This document shows positions 36,214-49,700 of a stretch of 64,000 bases of DNA, one piece after another (within the stretch, counting starts at the first letter, position 1; the number at the start of each line of letters is the position of its first letter). The stretch is taken from positions 1,426,001 through 1,490,000 of the forward strand of contig OU612069.1 of NCBI GenBank assembly GCA_914767715.1. The letters are read 5' to 3'. Source of the DNA: Membranipora membranacea. Its lineage: Eukaryota; Bryozoa; Gymnolaemata; Cheilostomatida; Membraniporidae. The position numbers and the translations under genes are program-made. A model generated the notes under the pieces. The model was given only the letters and a program-made list of their open reading frames with translations, did no database searches and was not told where the DNA came from.

Positions 36214-38912
36214 ATGCTGAGACACGCTGCCGTGTTGTGTGCTTTCATAGCTTTATCCTGCGCTGCCAGCACTATAAGAGACAGCTTTGATGGCAAGTAA
36301 GTATATCCTCTTATATAAGAGATAGAAGCAGAGATATATAAATACAGGGCATAACCACAGCAAACCAGGGCATAACCACAGCAAACCTTGGAGGAGTAAA
36401 TATCAGCTTAGTATCTGTTTTATATAGATTAGGGAAGCCTCTCTTTACAAGCTTTGCCCAAATAGGACAGACTTGTTTAGAGTGTGACGTTATGTTGGCT
36501 AGCACCAGTTTGCGTTATATCATCATCAAACAGAGAGAAATGTTTGATAATTTAAAGCCAGAAACACATACTCCAAACCATTTGAGCATTTAAACTGAGG
36601 TTGAGTAAATAAAACAAGTCATGAATAACACTATTTCAAACCTGTGTGATATGGTGGTGAGCCTATCCTCCTCATAATATATTACGCCTCGAGGGTGATA
36701 CAACTTCTATGGAAAACTATAAAATGTGTGTTTAGACTGGGCAGGCTTATGCATCACCAACATCAGAATATCTTGGGCTAGCAAAAATGATTTACACTGT
36801 GAAAATCCTTCAGAAGGCCATTTGCCTTGAATTAAAAATATAAAATTTGATTAGCTCAAATGCATAGTTGCACACTTGCAGTTTCTATACCATCGTCCAT
36901 CTCAAAGATTATCTGTATTGGGCGGTCCCTGAAAGTATATCTAACTCAATATATGAATTCACTATATCTTTTTACATCTACATGTCCACGTTCCAAATCT
37001 CTGTGATCATCATGTGAGGAATAATGACCTGAAACATAAGTGCTGGCTTTAGTTGTTAGAAAACCTTTTATTTGGGAATCCCTCATTCTGGATGACATAA
37101 GGGCGGAGTAAACATCATCGCAATTACTATATTAAATGAGTGTTTTCTGATGTTGTTTTCTGCTCATGTAGAATTTCTATCACTTGTTATTTAGACGAGT
37201 GTGCTGTCTGAGACTGAGACACCAGTACGGTTTGGTGGAGGAGACGATTACTAGGAATGTACCTCGTTATGAGAGAGTAGTAAAGGAGATACCCTGTACT
37301 AGGAGTGAGCTCAGCTGGTTGGAGAGACAGAGAGATGTTAAGAAAATCTGCAGCACTGAAACTAAAACTAATGTCAAGTAAGGGAGATAATTCATAATTA
37401 TATGACCATACAGCATTTGTTATAAGTTTCATCCTGGATAGCTATTTTCTTTAAAATAAAAGGTCTTGACTATATCTTTTGGCCCTCCAATCATGCGAAA
37501 TTGTTACCGCTTGTCACATCATTCTCATGGACAACCCGATCCTAGTTGTTGCTCAAACTATCTGCCAGCCAGCCAGCCAGATAACATGATCTAAGCAACT
37601 ACCAAATCACCAAGTCTAAACTACAGAGGCACGCTGAAACTGCCTCAGCAGTTCTGACATTAGCTTGTACATTTAATAACTGCTGAGTAAAAGTTACATA
37701 ACAATAAATTTTTTAGGTATGAGACGGTTTCAGAACCAAGAACAGTATCTAGGATAGTCAGTACAGACTGTGACTCTGATAACAAAGTCTGCTGTCATGG
37801 ATACGTCACTCACCAGGGATCGTGTAAACGTAAGTATGATATGTCACTCACCAGGGATCGTGTAAATGTAAGTAATGGTACATGTATTTACTTATATCAA
37901 TAAAAAGGTAGAGGTAGGGGCGTATTATACATACTTGATTGTATACCATAATGTACATTGCACATGTATCCAAAGGTTTCAGATTCAACTGAGCTTTGGA
38001 TTCAGGCCAGAGATGAGGCCCTGTCTGTATACTTTTGTCATCTGTACACTTTTAAGAAAACCTCTATAAATAAATAAATATAATGGGTTGTGTTGGATAT
38101 TGCTTCTGTGGTGTTATTGACTCATATATCACTATTGTCCATTTCTGAGTATATCCTAGCCTGGGATTCAGGCCAAAAATGAGGCCTTGTCCATTCTGCG
38201 CATGCTCAGCTCTGGGCATGAGCTGATCTCTGCAAAATTGAGTCTCGGAATTCCGAAACCATCTGATTGGCTACCTGCTCTGGTGACATACTCCCCAAAG
38301 TGTGCGGATTTGTTACTAATAGTTATCCTCCCTTGTCATTATTAGCTGATTTTGATTGACAGTTTATGCAGGGGATATCCCATTTCCTCTTTCCAAAGTT
38401 GCAATCAGAACCCAAACTAAACTCATTATTCTTGCACATGTGCAAATTCAAGTCACGCATGATGCATACTTAGCCTTACGACACCTGCTTTGTGGTAATG
38501 ATAGCCTAGTTTATCAGTGATCTACATGCCCAGTCAGATCATGAGAGCAGTATGGGCCTTGTCTGTATTATTTGTGATGTTGGATATGATTGCTTCTGTA
38601 GTGTTGTCTACTACGTATTAGTGTACCTTTATAAGTGGGCCCATGTGCTTTTGTTTTGATTGGCTGATGGGTTTTGGTTTGTTATTGTGTGGAGTTGTCT
38701 GTTCACACACAACCTGAGTAGATAACTCCATATTGTTGGACTGAAGAAGTTAGTCAGCTTATAATTATGGTCATTTCTACATTACAGCGAGTAGTGAGGT
38801 TCTAGGAGGAGCTGTAGGAATCGTACACGGAGTTACTAAAGATATACTAGGAGACGATCAGGGTATAGACTGGGAGAAAGAGGTGTCTGATTTCTTCGAC
38901 CCAAAAGGCTAG
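36214..38912 (+). CDS. Small secreted cysteine-rich protein, EMI-like (4 exons, 167 aa)
   Basis: Exons 36214-36296, 37195-37377, 37717-37829 and 38788-38912 sum to 504 bases in frame. Residues 1 to about 18 form a signal peptide (hydrophobic AAVLCAFIALSCAAS). The mature part has eight cysteines: CC near residue 30, single C in EIPC, KKIC and TDC, then a VCCHGY motif and a final C in QGSCKP. The CC-x-GY ending, preceded by a Tyr/Arg/Thr/Val-rich strand-like stretch, recalls the C-terminal part of EMI domains (CCPGY/W), but the fit is partial. The C-terminus is short, glycine-rich then acidic (DWEKEVSDFFDPKG). No transmembrane segment is seen after the signal, so secretion is inferred. A poly(A) signal lies at 38990-38995. 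The exact function is unknown. Confidence 0.75.
37805..37880. repeat. 38-bp tandem duplication spanning a splice donor
   Basis: The end of exon 3 of the secreted-protein gene plus its donor (GTCACTCACCAGGGATCGTG, then TAAACGTAAGTATG) is repeated once immediately downstream (starting at 37843), with C to T before the second GTAAGT. The intron thus begins with a second near-identical donor. Use of the second donor would add 38 bases and lead to an early stop in exon 4. Confidence 0.93.
37975..38610. repeat. Diverged direct repeats in the third intron of the secreted-protein gene
   Basis: GGATTCAGGCCAGAGATGAG near 38000 recurs as GGATTCAGGCCAAAAATGAG near 38164. TTGGATATTGCTTCTGTGGT near 38092 recurs as TTGGATATGATTGCTTCTGT near 38580. 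This suggests an old local duplication of non-coding sequence. Confidence 0.5.
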
Positions 38913-38989
38913 AGTGATTTCACTCTCAGGAAGGAAATGACTACTGTACTTTTTTGAATGTTATAAAAATGTAACTCATGAGAGAATAC

Positions 38990-38995
38990 AATAAA
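38990..38995 (+). terminator. Poly(A) signal of the secreted-protein gene
   Basis: AATAAA lies about 78 bases after the stop codon. Confidence 0.6.
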
Positions 38996-39347
38996 ACTGC
39001 ACAAGTTAATGCCTATGATAGAAGTGCTCATGTACATCAATTACACCCCCCTCCCCCAGTAATCTCCCAAAACCTAGCACTTAGGTAAACTCAGGGGTAA
39101 TGGAATATGATATGAAGTGTCATGAGTCATGACATCAAAAATACCAACGGTGTTGATATATCATTTATACTGGGTTATGAACAAAAAAATCATTAGAAGA
39201 TGGAGGAATCAAATTTCACACGAGGTAATTTATCAGAAAGATGGACTGAACCCGCACTGGCATGTGTATATACTAGCAAAATGCTCCATGTATATTTAAT
39301 TCTTGTCTAAGTTCACACTTGCCCACAAGATACCAGTCATGATATAG

Positions 39348-40041
39348 TCACAGAGTAAGGGTAAGCAGAGGGGACACTTCAATGATCGTTATAGTGCCTG
39401 CGGTTTTTGATTCACTGGAAAATTGTGCACAGCTGGATGCCAAAAACTCATTATCTCTATATGTTATAATGGCATTTTTCTTGCAGACATCCCTACCTTC
39501 CCTAATTCATTCTGTATTTATCCTAAAGACTGATTTCCAAATTTGCTGGAATGTCCAAGCTTCAAGCTATACACCATATTGTTGTCATTTTTTGCTAGGA
39601 TTCATAGGCTAAGAGTAATCCAGGTTTTTAAAATGAGTTTTATCATATAGATTTACATAGGGCTTAGGTCAATGCACTGACATTTCCTAATTTTGATGAC
39701 CAGCCGTCTATCAATTGTCACATGTAAATCTATATGACAAAACTCATTTCAAAAACCTGGATTACTCTTAGCCTATGAATCCTAGCAAAAAATGACAATA
39801 ATATGGTGTATAGCTTGAAGCTTGGACATTCCAGCAAAGTTGGAAATCAGTCTTTAGGATAAATACAGAATGAATTATGGCCCATCAAAGGTAGGGATGT
39901 CTGCAAGAAAAATGCCATTATAACATATAGAGATAATGAGTTTTTGGCATCCAGCTGTGCACAATTTTCCAGTGAATCAAAAACCGCAGGCACTATAACG
40001 ATCATTGAAGTGTCCCCTCTGCTTATCCTTACTCTGTGATA
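39348..40041. mobile_element. Long near-perfect foldback element, about 310-bp arms
   Basis: The left arm 39348-39659 and the right arm 39722-40041 are reverse complements with only scattered differences. They are separated by a loop of about 62 bases. The outer ends read TCACAGAGTAAGGGTAAGC and GCTTATCCTTACTCTGTGA. There is no transposase and no tRNA-like part. A transcript would fold into one very long hairpin. It lies between the secreted-protein gene and the end of the NB-ARC gene. The 76-codon ORF inside is incidental. Confidence 0.93.
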
Positions 40042-40765
40042 TAGATCAATAAGGCCACTAACAATTTAACTGCTGCATCGGGATACAAAGTAACAAATAT
40101 CGCTGATTGTTTATCTTTTTTTTATCAAACCGGGTTAAGTGCCTAGCTACAGTTCCAAATTTTAAAAAAGGGGATGATTAGATAAAAAAAAGGAGCTCCT
40201 AAAAACATTCAAAACATTGATAAAGATTTCAATTAGAAACTCTATCAAAAATAAGAATAAAACTGATAAAATGAAAAAAAATGGATAACACAACATCGAT
40301 ACAATGAGTTGATACATATATCAATCAAAGATGTCAGTATTCTTGAGTAAAGCTTAGGTAGGCCTGGAACATCGTGTGCACTGTTAAATGATTGGGGTAG
40401 AGATTTGAATGATTGGTGTAAAGTTTCGAGTGATTTTGAAGGGCACAAAAACAGAGAAGCAATCTTGATACAGGTGCCACAAAAATAGTGGGTTAAGCAA
40501 GGCTGATCAACAAAAAACATCCACTGCTGTGGACTACAAATATACTTCAGGGAGTTGAGCTTACCAACAGAAGCGATTATCTTTCATTTGTTTCCAAATT
40601 CAATCTTGCATTCAAGCACTGTATAATATCGCGAACCCTCAAACACAATCCGAAATGAGATGATGATGATGCTATTGAGGAGTAGGAAGTAGTCCACACT
40701 CTCACTATAAGAGCCATGTCAGGTCTATAAGAGCTATGTCAGGTCTATGATGACACTGTAGGCAC
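40042..40765. other. 3' flank of the NB-ARC gene
   Basis: No coding exon is visible. A 20-base motif (TCTATAAGAGCCATGTCAGG) is duplicated in tandem near 40710-40752, just beyond the stop codon. I see no clear AATAAA on the minus strand. Confidence 0.4.
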
Positions 40766-43700
40766 TTAGTCTGTCGGCTGTTGAGCGATGACTAGCCTGA
40801 TGAGTGGCTCCGCAGGGTGATCTGGACGCTCAGCGGCGGTAACACTCTGCTCCATAGCAACAGCCTGTGTTTGGTAAAAATAACAATGGATCAAGTTTCG
40901 ACCTTAATATTGGTATGAATTGATCAGCCAAGGTTTGTACTTGCAGAGAGACGATAACTTCATAGCAATTTCAACTTAGTTTTGAGGGTTATAGGAGACT
41001 ATGGGCCAAGTACTATTATCACTCACCCTTAAGCACTTGGACAATTATTTATGAGACAAAACTGTGGTGAGAAAGCAGCCAACTGTCTGGGTTTGTATTA
41101 TAACTGAAAAAGGAACTCTTGCTTATTCTGGATCAGGATATTGAACTCAAAATCAGGTCCTTTGGTCTAATAATAATTCATAGAGGTCAGTAAGATTCCG
41201 TGCAAGTTAGTATTTAGCCAGGCAGTAACTAATGTAGTAGTAAATATACAGGGGGATATACGCTGATCACGTGATACAACGGCAGAGTAGCTCTGTTTGA
41301 TGTAGCCTAAGTTTCTTAATGAGGGATTTGCTAGGACTACCCATGGACAAGATTTAGGGTTGAATACGTTTATGGTGCTAAGGTTAAAGTTACTCTATAC
41401 ATCAGAGATACATATGATACGAGTGTGATCCCAAAGCCAGTATGAGGAGATAGGCTTACCTCTGGAGGAGGAATAAGATCTGCTATAGTCTGAAACGGAC
41501 TTTCAGTCACATTGTCTGGTGATATGTTACTGTGGTAGTGACTAGTGAAGTCATCTACATACTTAATCAACAGATCATCCTCACTCCTCCGTAGTACCGT
41601 CGAGTTATCATGTCGACCAGCGAGCCATGCTTCATAGTACTTCTTTAACATCTTGTACAAGGCTTTGAACTTTCCACAGTTCGGCTGCTGCTCTGGAAAC
41701 TCAGGCCTTGCAGCTTTTCTTCTTAGGAATGCATTGAGATAGTACATAGCATAGAGGATGTGTTTGATGGCACCAGTGAAGTTCTCACATGTGTTTAAGA
41801 AAGCAGCATATTTCCTAAAAGAAATAAAAAAAATATGAATAGCTTGTGTCTATATAACTGTATATCATACACTGTGACCATACATTTACCTTGGATGCCA
41901 CGTCAAACATTATATATTTCTGCGTGGCTGATAACATGTGAGTTTGGGTGCAATCATCTATCCCACTGCAATATATCTACCAAAATGGGCAATAAAACCT
42001 GACCGTATGACAGGACAACTCCACAAAACTGTTTAACCCTTTGAAATGACAAAAAAACTATAAGATGTAGAATCTGATTTTAAGGGTTTAGATCTTCATC
42101 TTCTTTAAGCGCACTAAAACTTGTAGACTAGAGATACTCCCTAGCTCCTGCATCCGTTTCAAAACTACTGATCTGGGATACCTCGCGGTCAAAGCTATAA
42201 AATAACAGAAATATCCCCATGCAATGTTCCTTCGATTAGAATTTCTCTCCCTTTTTCTGGTTTAACTGGCACTGATTTGTGGTATTTGCTGATGTATCAT
42301 ATCAAGTGACTGCTACATAATATCACAAGGGAACCCTGTGATGCTCGCTTACTTATGTGTTTTAGACTGAGTTTGAGAACTGCCAAATCTTCTACTTTCA
42401 TCCAAAAGTTCATCAAATATCCGACTGCCTTCTTCTTGGTGGATCTGATTCTGAGTTTGCTTATAGAGGATACCTGCAAGAAAATATGTTTTATGATTGT
42501 TTTGGATGGTGCAGTGATGTTGGTCTTGCTTAACCTTTTTGGAGTATTTTCTGTTTAATATTTGCAACATAGTTAAATAAGACATCTATCATAGGTAAAT
42601 CGATATCACCTAGATCAGCTGCAGCCTTTTTGCCGGTGTGGCCTATCGGGTAATCTTTTGCAACCTAATGGCGGTCTTCTGCAAAAACAGTTTGACATCC
42701 ATAACCTAGATAAATATCAAATTAGCCTGTTTGGAGTTGCCCCCTTTCCCGGCATCATTTCTTTGCGCAAAGTTTATTTAGAGACAATATACCTTTACAG
42801 GTCGCAACAGCTTCCTTACAAACAAACTTGTGATATTCATCATTTGCCAGATCCGTCCTCGTAATACCATACTCATAGCACTTAACTTCTAGAGCTTGTA
42901 GACCTACAAAAACGACAAAATATAAACAAAGGATAACCAATTCATGCATTTTGTATCTGAGTGTAGCTGTAAAGGTGAGTTTATACTAGGATGCTTTTAG
43001 CAATGTTAACATTTTTGTGAGTTGTCTTACCATGTCGCTTTTATTCAGTGTGTTTAGAAATGTTTACCGTTTCGTAAAATAATAAAAAACTGTGTGCTCT
43101 CTGTTCTTATTGTGTTGACCAATACGAATATCGAAATACTCTCAGCTTTTGCAAGAACGTTGGCGTTTTTTAAAAAGCTCCAGAAAACATTGCATGGGTA
43201 GACAGCTTTTCAAAAATGTTGACACGATGCTGCGTGTTGTGTTGACCTTCAACAAATCTAAATGAAAGCACATCAGATCAGGTATAAACACCAGTTTCTA
43301 CCCACTGACTAGCAAAAAGTTACCAATCATTGAAAGCATACCAAGGAGTCCTTTATTTAGAACGAGCGATGATTATATATAGTTTTTCTATTGGGAAATT
43401 CTTTTTCTAAATTGTTCACTCGGAATAGTTCCATCAATGAGTAAGCGGCTTGAGAATGAGACCCCGAGCAGGTCTCGCTCACTCAGCTAGGAGCAATCAG
43501 ATCATGACTTCGGCAATTTTGATTGAAAGCCCCTCTAGAGTCACAAACATTGAATTCCATATCTGGAATAGCATCATTAGCTTTCTTTTGCCAAACAATG
43601 GGCCCGAAAAAAAGCCAGTCCCTAGTAGCCTTCTAGGAAAGCCCAAATCATAGGCGTTAAAGGCATTTAATTACTGTTTGTTAAGTCAATTTCCCAGGCT

Positions 43701-46700
43701 ATATTGTTCATGCTAGTAGGGACAGCCAATCAAATCCATGGCAGATGAGAGCCTGTGTTGAGTGTTATAACTGGATGATGTTATGATGCTATTTCCGTTC
43801 CATGAGAAGAATTTAATTCAGTGGTCACAATTACATTCAGTAAACTCTTACGCTGGTAATCAGTTTGTATCTCAAGTGTATCTCTCACAGCCATTTCTAA
43901 CTCCAACTCCAGCACACAATCTCGCTCTATGATGACTTTTATTAGCAGTGAGACATCATAATGCTCATTCACCATGCGGCACACTGAGAGCCCGGCTCTC
44001 GCTCCAGCTAGTGACACTCCTTTTAGGTCATCTAGATGGAACAAGAATGATGATAATATTCTGAATTAAGTATCACTCTCAACATCATATTAAAGGGTTG
44101 AGTAGAGTGGTAGTAGTAGTAGCAGCAGCAGCAGCAGATTTACAAAATTCAAAAAATTTGAGATGTCATATAAAATTTCTCCTCAGAATAAGATTAACGT
44201 ATTCTCAATAGCCACACAGCACATTTTAACATATTTTTTAGTCACACATGTCTTGAGATGATTAGCCCGAGATCCTGTTCTGTGTTGAATCTGATCGGTT
44301 GTTTGTGGATATCAACCAATCAAAACCCTCACATTAGCCAGGGTAGTACACATGGTAGGAGTTATCCGGCCTTAACTCACCGTCTCCCTGGAAGCGATAA
44401 ACTCTCGCCTGAACGTCGTAAATCTCTGCTAGAATTTCTAGGGGGTAAATCTTAGCCAGAGAAGCCTGTGGTAGAATTTTCTTCTCTCTTAGAAGTAGCT
44501 GATGCCCTCTTTATAAACAAAAACACAGGTATGCGTTTCAGTAGACAGTATACAAAACCAACATGAATACAGTAGGCCAGTCACTTTAGCCTTTTTGCTC
44601 ATAGTTGTCTAGGTTTGTGCCAGGTATTATCTTGCTCTTTATGCAGAACTTATCATCATTTCAATGACCTACCAGCTGCATTCCTTCAATTTTTTCTGAG
44701 AAATACAGCTTTTTTTTACACAAGGCAGCATAAACATCAATCAGGATAAACTAGCTTTAGGAGAGGGGATCAAGAACTGATTGGTTTGGTAGTGTGAGGA
44801 TGTTCATCTATAGATACAAAATATCATAATAAGTTGAAAACTCTAGGGTTTAAAGAGTACTGTACTGCTATATTCTCCCCACATAAACATACACGCTTAC
44901 GCCTCAGTAAGATGGCCACACTCCATGTAAGCTCTTGGGTGACGTTTAGCGGCTCCTATCTCACTTATATTACTGATGTCTTTAGCTGTTAGCCTATGGT
45001 AAGAGCTTAGGTGTTTAATTACGAAATCACGGTAGTTTGGATTGTCGATAAATCGCTGGATGGTATCCGGTGCTCGTGTCGCATCAACCAGAAGTTCAGC
45101 TCTCCTCTCATCTATGTGATTACCATTCTGGTTTTGTCTACAACAGATAAATGAGCATACGGTCGATTAGAAATCATAAATGTCACCTGCTGAAGCATGG
45201 GCGGTGAAATATTGGGCCAGGCTGCACATTTGGCAGCATCAGATTACTCTTTGTTTGTACAGGTGAGACCACACCCCAGGCAAACCAAACCCACAGTAGT
45301 CAATGGGGTGCAGCGGGATTTGAACCAACGGTCTTCAACAGCACTCCAACCAACTGAGCCACTTCCACTCATATTTTTATTTACGAAGATAGATACAACT
45401 TGCTATGATAAATTGAGTATGACATGATGGCTTAATATCACCAATCTGTATATTAATTACACAATGACTTGGATTATTTTCTCGAAATATTGTATTGAGA
45501 AGCAATATTCTGGAATTACCGAACTTACTTGAAACATCAGACAAAATATTGGATAGTGGCCTCTACATAGGTACTGAATGGAATTTGACTCACTCGATTA
45601 TCAACTCCTCATACTTTCCACCAGCCAGAGCCAAAGAATATTCATCTAAAGCTTGGTCAATGAGCGGTTTCACATCTTCATGGTAAGAATTTCTCTGAGC
45701 CAGCTGACAATATGCCATACAGGAGAGCAGATTTGCATGGAGCATCTGTATCAAGTAATGAAACTTACATTTTGCTAAGAGTCACTGAAGTCAGGAATAG
45801 AGAAGTGGTCTTGTGAACAAGTGAATAAGTTCGCTTTTGATTTGGCATTGGCAATCCATTCATCCTAGCGAGGTCTGCTCGGATCAGGACCATAAATACA
45901 GGATGTCTACTGTATGCTTACACACAGTATGAAGATCTCCCTCTGCCTCTTGGAAAAAGAGTAGCCGGGGACAGCTGGCAAGGGTATAGGGTCACTACCC
46001 CACACAAGCTACCTGAGCCTGTTAAAGCGGGTGGTCAAAAAGACCTAGTGTATAGAAAATAAAGAAAAGATATGTAACATCAGTTAGAGACTGAATGATA
46101 GAAAAGCTCAAAGCATGAGGTTGCTGTGTTGAAGACATATTCTACAGACAGCAGTTGGGTTCCAGTTAAGGAATCTAATCTTATTGGAAAAGAGTAAAAA
46201 TGTTTGGGGACTTTTGAAGAAAATACTTGCCATGACGCATGGAGCGTTATCTCTACTCAGCTTTCCCTCAGCCTTGAAAGCTCTGACAACATGGTGGAGA
46301 TTCTCTGCATGTTTGTGCATATAACTGAGGAATGTATGAGAGTAGTGACTCCGTCCATCCTTGGGCATAAGTCTTGTCAGCGCAACTAGTGTCATTCTGC
46401 ATATTAGAGACAAACCTATCAGAGCAAACGACTAACAATTATAAAATATATCAAAAATGCCCTGTTCTATTTCCCGGCGTTCTGGTAAGAGTAATGGATC
46501 TGGTCCAGACCCACAGGTACTTCCACCTCCGGTCAGGACCGAGTCGTGTCTGGTTTCAGCTTTGCTCATATCATCTCACTCAGGCCGAGTTAGTCACATC
46601 AGTAAACCGACTTTGAGTACTACAAGTTTTGGTAGAAAGAACTTCCCCACCAAGGAAGGAAGCAGAGCCCTTGTGGTCAGCAGTCCTGAATATAAGCACT

Positions 46701-49700
46701 AGACTCCCCAAGTTAATATTATGATGGTAGATGATAAGTGAATTAAGGTGTTGATTAAGGACAAAAAACTCTGGTTTTTTGTGTGTTAACATTTTTGTAT
46801 AGACCACTTTTCATCTTACTACCATATCAAAAATGATTATTGGATTTGGTATTGACTAATTTTCGTAAAACTATAGTTACTAAAGTCTCGTGCCCTGATT
46901 TTGCAATCATGACTGGAACTGAGTATGACTCTTTGCTTGAACTGTGGTAATTTTTTTGTTTACTCGCATAGTCGGATATAAATTGGTTTTACATGAGTTC
47001 AGCAAAAGGTAGGTTTAGTAGTGCTGTTTCACGCATATCCATACTCGACCCTGAAAGATTTTTAGTACCCGTTCGAGTCCTAGCTCCTATACTTTGTAGC
47101 TCTAATAGTATACCACGTCATCTTTGAGCCAAATATTTCCTGAATGTTACATAGAGGATATCCAGAAGACTCAAGGCTTCGAAACCGAGTTGTTATAAAG
47201 ATACAGATTTCATTTTATAGTTGTCGCAGAATTGAAGCACAAACACATTCGTATCTACTTTATAGACTGTGCACACAAGTTAAGTTTGATCAAAATAACT
47301 GATCTGTGGTCAGCTGCTTACCTTAGTAGCTTTCTAGTTTCCTCATCACTATCGTCTGCTCTGAACAATGATATACTCAGTTTAACCAACTCAAATAAGT
47401 TAACAGTGATAAGCTGCTCCGATCCAGTACTTGTCTCACACAAGGCCCGTGTCTTCAATCCTTTAATTAGAGTGTTTGCCAAATCTTTAGCTTGAGTGCG
47501 TCCATTGACCTGCGGTATGAAAGAAGAAGTTTATTGATTTGTGACCAACTTTAAGGCTAATGGACAAGGATTGGGTTGAGAGAGTAATGGATTCCAGATT
47601 TGGAATCTCTATGCTTCATTACATATACCCACCAATTTTTATCACTCTGCTGCTACCCAGTGTTGAGATACCAGATATAGGTAGCAATACCTGGTGTATG
47701 TAAAAACACAATGTAATGGGGTATCCCCAAGAATGTGACCTAGATAAAGGGAGTTCCCTCTAGGACAAATTGCGTTGTAAAGCATTATGTATGTTAGTAT
47801 TCTAGTATCTAATCAAGCTCTTGAATTAGACCTTTAGATTCTCAGCCCTAAAATGAGCCCATAAAGAAAAATGTTTGGAGTGTCCTCAGCCAGCTTTATA
47901 TCCCTATGTTACCAAAATTTACTAAAATTAGCTCACATAATGATCATGACACACCATCATCATCGACGTCATCGAATTTTTTGAGTTATCTCCACCTAAC
48001 TCCAAATTTGTTTTTCACACTATTTGGAATAACTTCTAGAATATGATACCTATAGCCCTGGAGATTGATGGGCAGATGTAATAGAGCATGGGGATTCAAA
48101 ATCTGGCGTTCATTAGTCTCTCAACACACTCCTTGTCCATAAGTATTTAAGCTCTCTTAATCGGCACTACCTTTACTCTGGTTATGTCTGAATTTTGCTG
48201 TTTCAGCACAATACAAGTTTGGGAAGTAGCATTTAAATGCAGCTATAAAATGTATCTAATCCTTGAGGTGGACGATTGAAAGATTGAACGATTGTTCCAG
48301 CCCCTGTCACCATTATTTTGGTGTATCCACTTTTCTACTATCACTCACGGTAAATAAGGGAAGAAGAAAACATTATTTACCTGTCCATTTGCAACAACAA
48401 TAGCAACTTCTGTACAGGAGATGACAATATCGCTGGTGATGTTCTTCTCGTCTAGTAGACTGATCATCTTGATAACCTGAAGGACCACTTCGGCAACTTC
48501 GGGATATTCTATGCTTTCAATCAGGCGACGTACACTGTGTTTAATTGAGGCTATGGCATCGTTTGGAGCCTCCATATCATCTAAAGATTTGAAGTATTCC
48601 TCCAGGAGTTCAGTACCTCCTGTGTGCAGCTGGAAATAGAACAAGACTTATATAAGATCACAACTTGCATATTGAGGAGTTTGGGTAAAATCACTGATTT
48701 GCACACTGAGGAAAGTTATAGTACATATACATTGTCTAATGCCGTAATTAGAAATTAAAGAGGCTTTAGCAGTTTAACAAGTTGGTTAATACCAGAGACA
48801 TATATAATTTTCGAGCCAAGTTTTTGGTATCACGTTTGTTTATTGAAAGAAAAAGAGCTCACCACAATCTCCTCAAAATAAAGTCTAGCGATCTTCAAAG
48901 CAAGTGGCAATCCTCCCATTTTCTCATGTAGTCGCTTCTTTTCGTTTTCTTCTAAGTTTTGCAATCCTTGTAAGTATTCCAGACTTTCTCTTTCAGCAAA
49001 TGGAGTGATAGATTTGAAACAATCATCTGAGATGTATCTACACCTCTCCAGCCATTCTCTGGTGTTCTCTCTTCCTCTTTGCGTGGTGACAATTAACTTC
49101 CAAAGTTGTGGATCAGCCTTTCCATTGACCAATTTCTGACATATTGTTGAATCGATGAGTTCAAGCAGAGATGTTTTGGGTTCTCCATCATCGAATAGAA
49201 ACAGCTTCACATGGATTGGGTATTTCTCATTTATTTTATCAAACAACTGGGTGAAGATTGTATGAAGGTTGCTAGTGGGTTCATTCTCAAATGCAGGAAG
49301 ATGAAGATCCAAATCATTTGCAAGTTTTCGGAGATTGGCTGCTAAATCATTACTTGTCCTAGATGAGGGAATTCTGCACTCAAGGCAGGTTTTGTCTGCA
49401 GACTCTTTGAATTTCTGAATAAGTTGCAGACCTGCTTCTGTTTTACCTACTCCACTCCGCCCTACCAATAGATATCAGGAAGAAAATGACCAAACTTCGT
49501 CAAAAATACTATCGTTGCCGTCTAACTTTTTATTTATTTATACGTTCTGCTCACAAAAATATTGCAATAACATCAGACAATCAATCATAGAAAACAATAT
49601 TATTATTGAGTGTGACAAAATTAATTGATACGACAAAAGGAATCTAGATCGATTATGTGTAGTTGTGATATCAGCAGCAATATCCAAGCATCAAGCTCTC

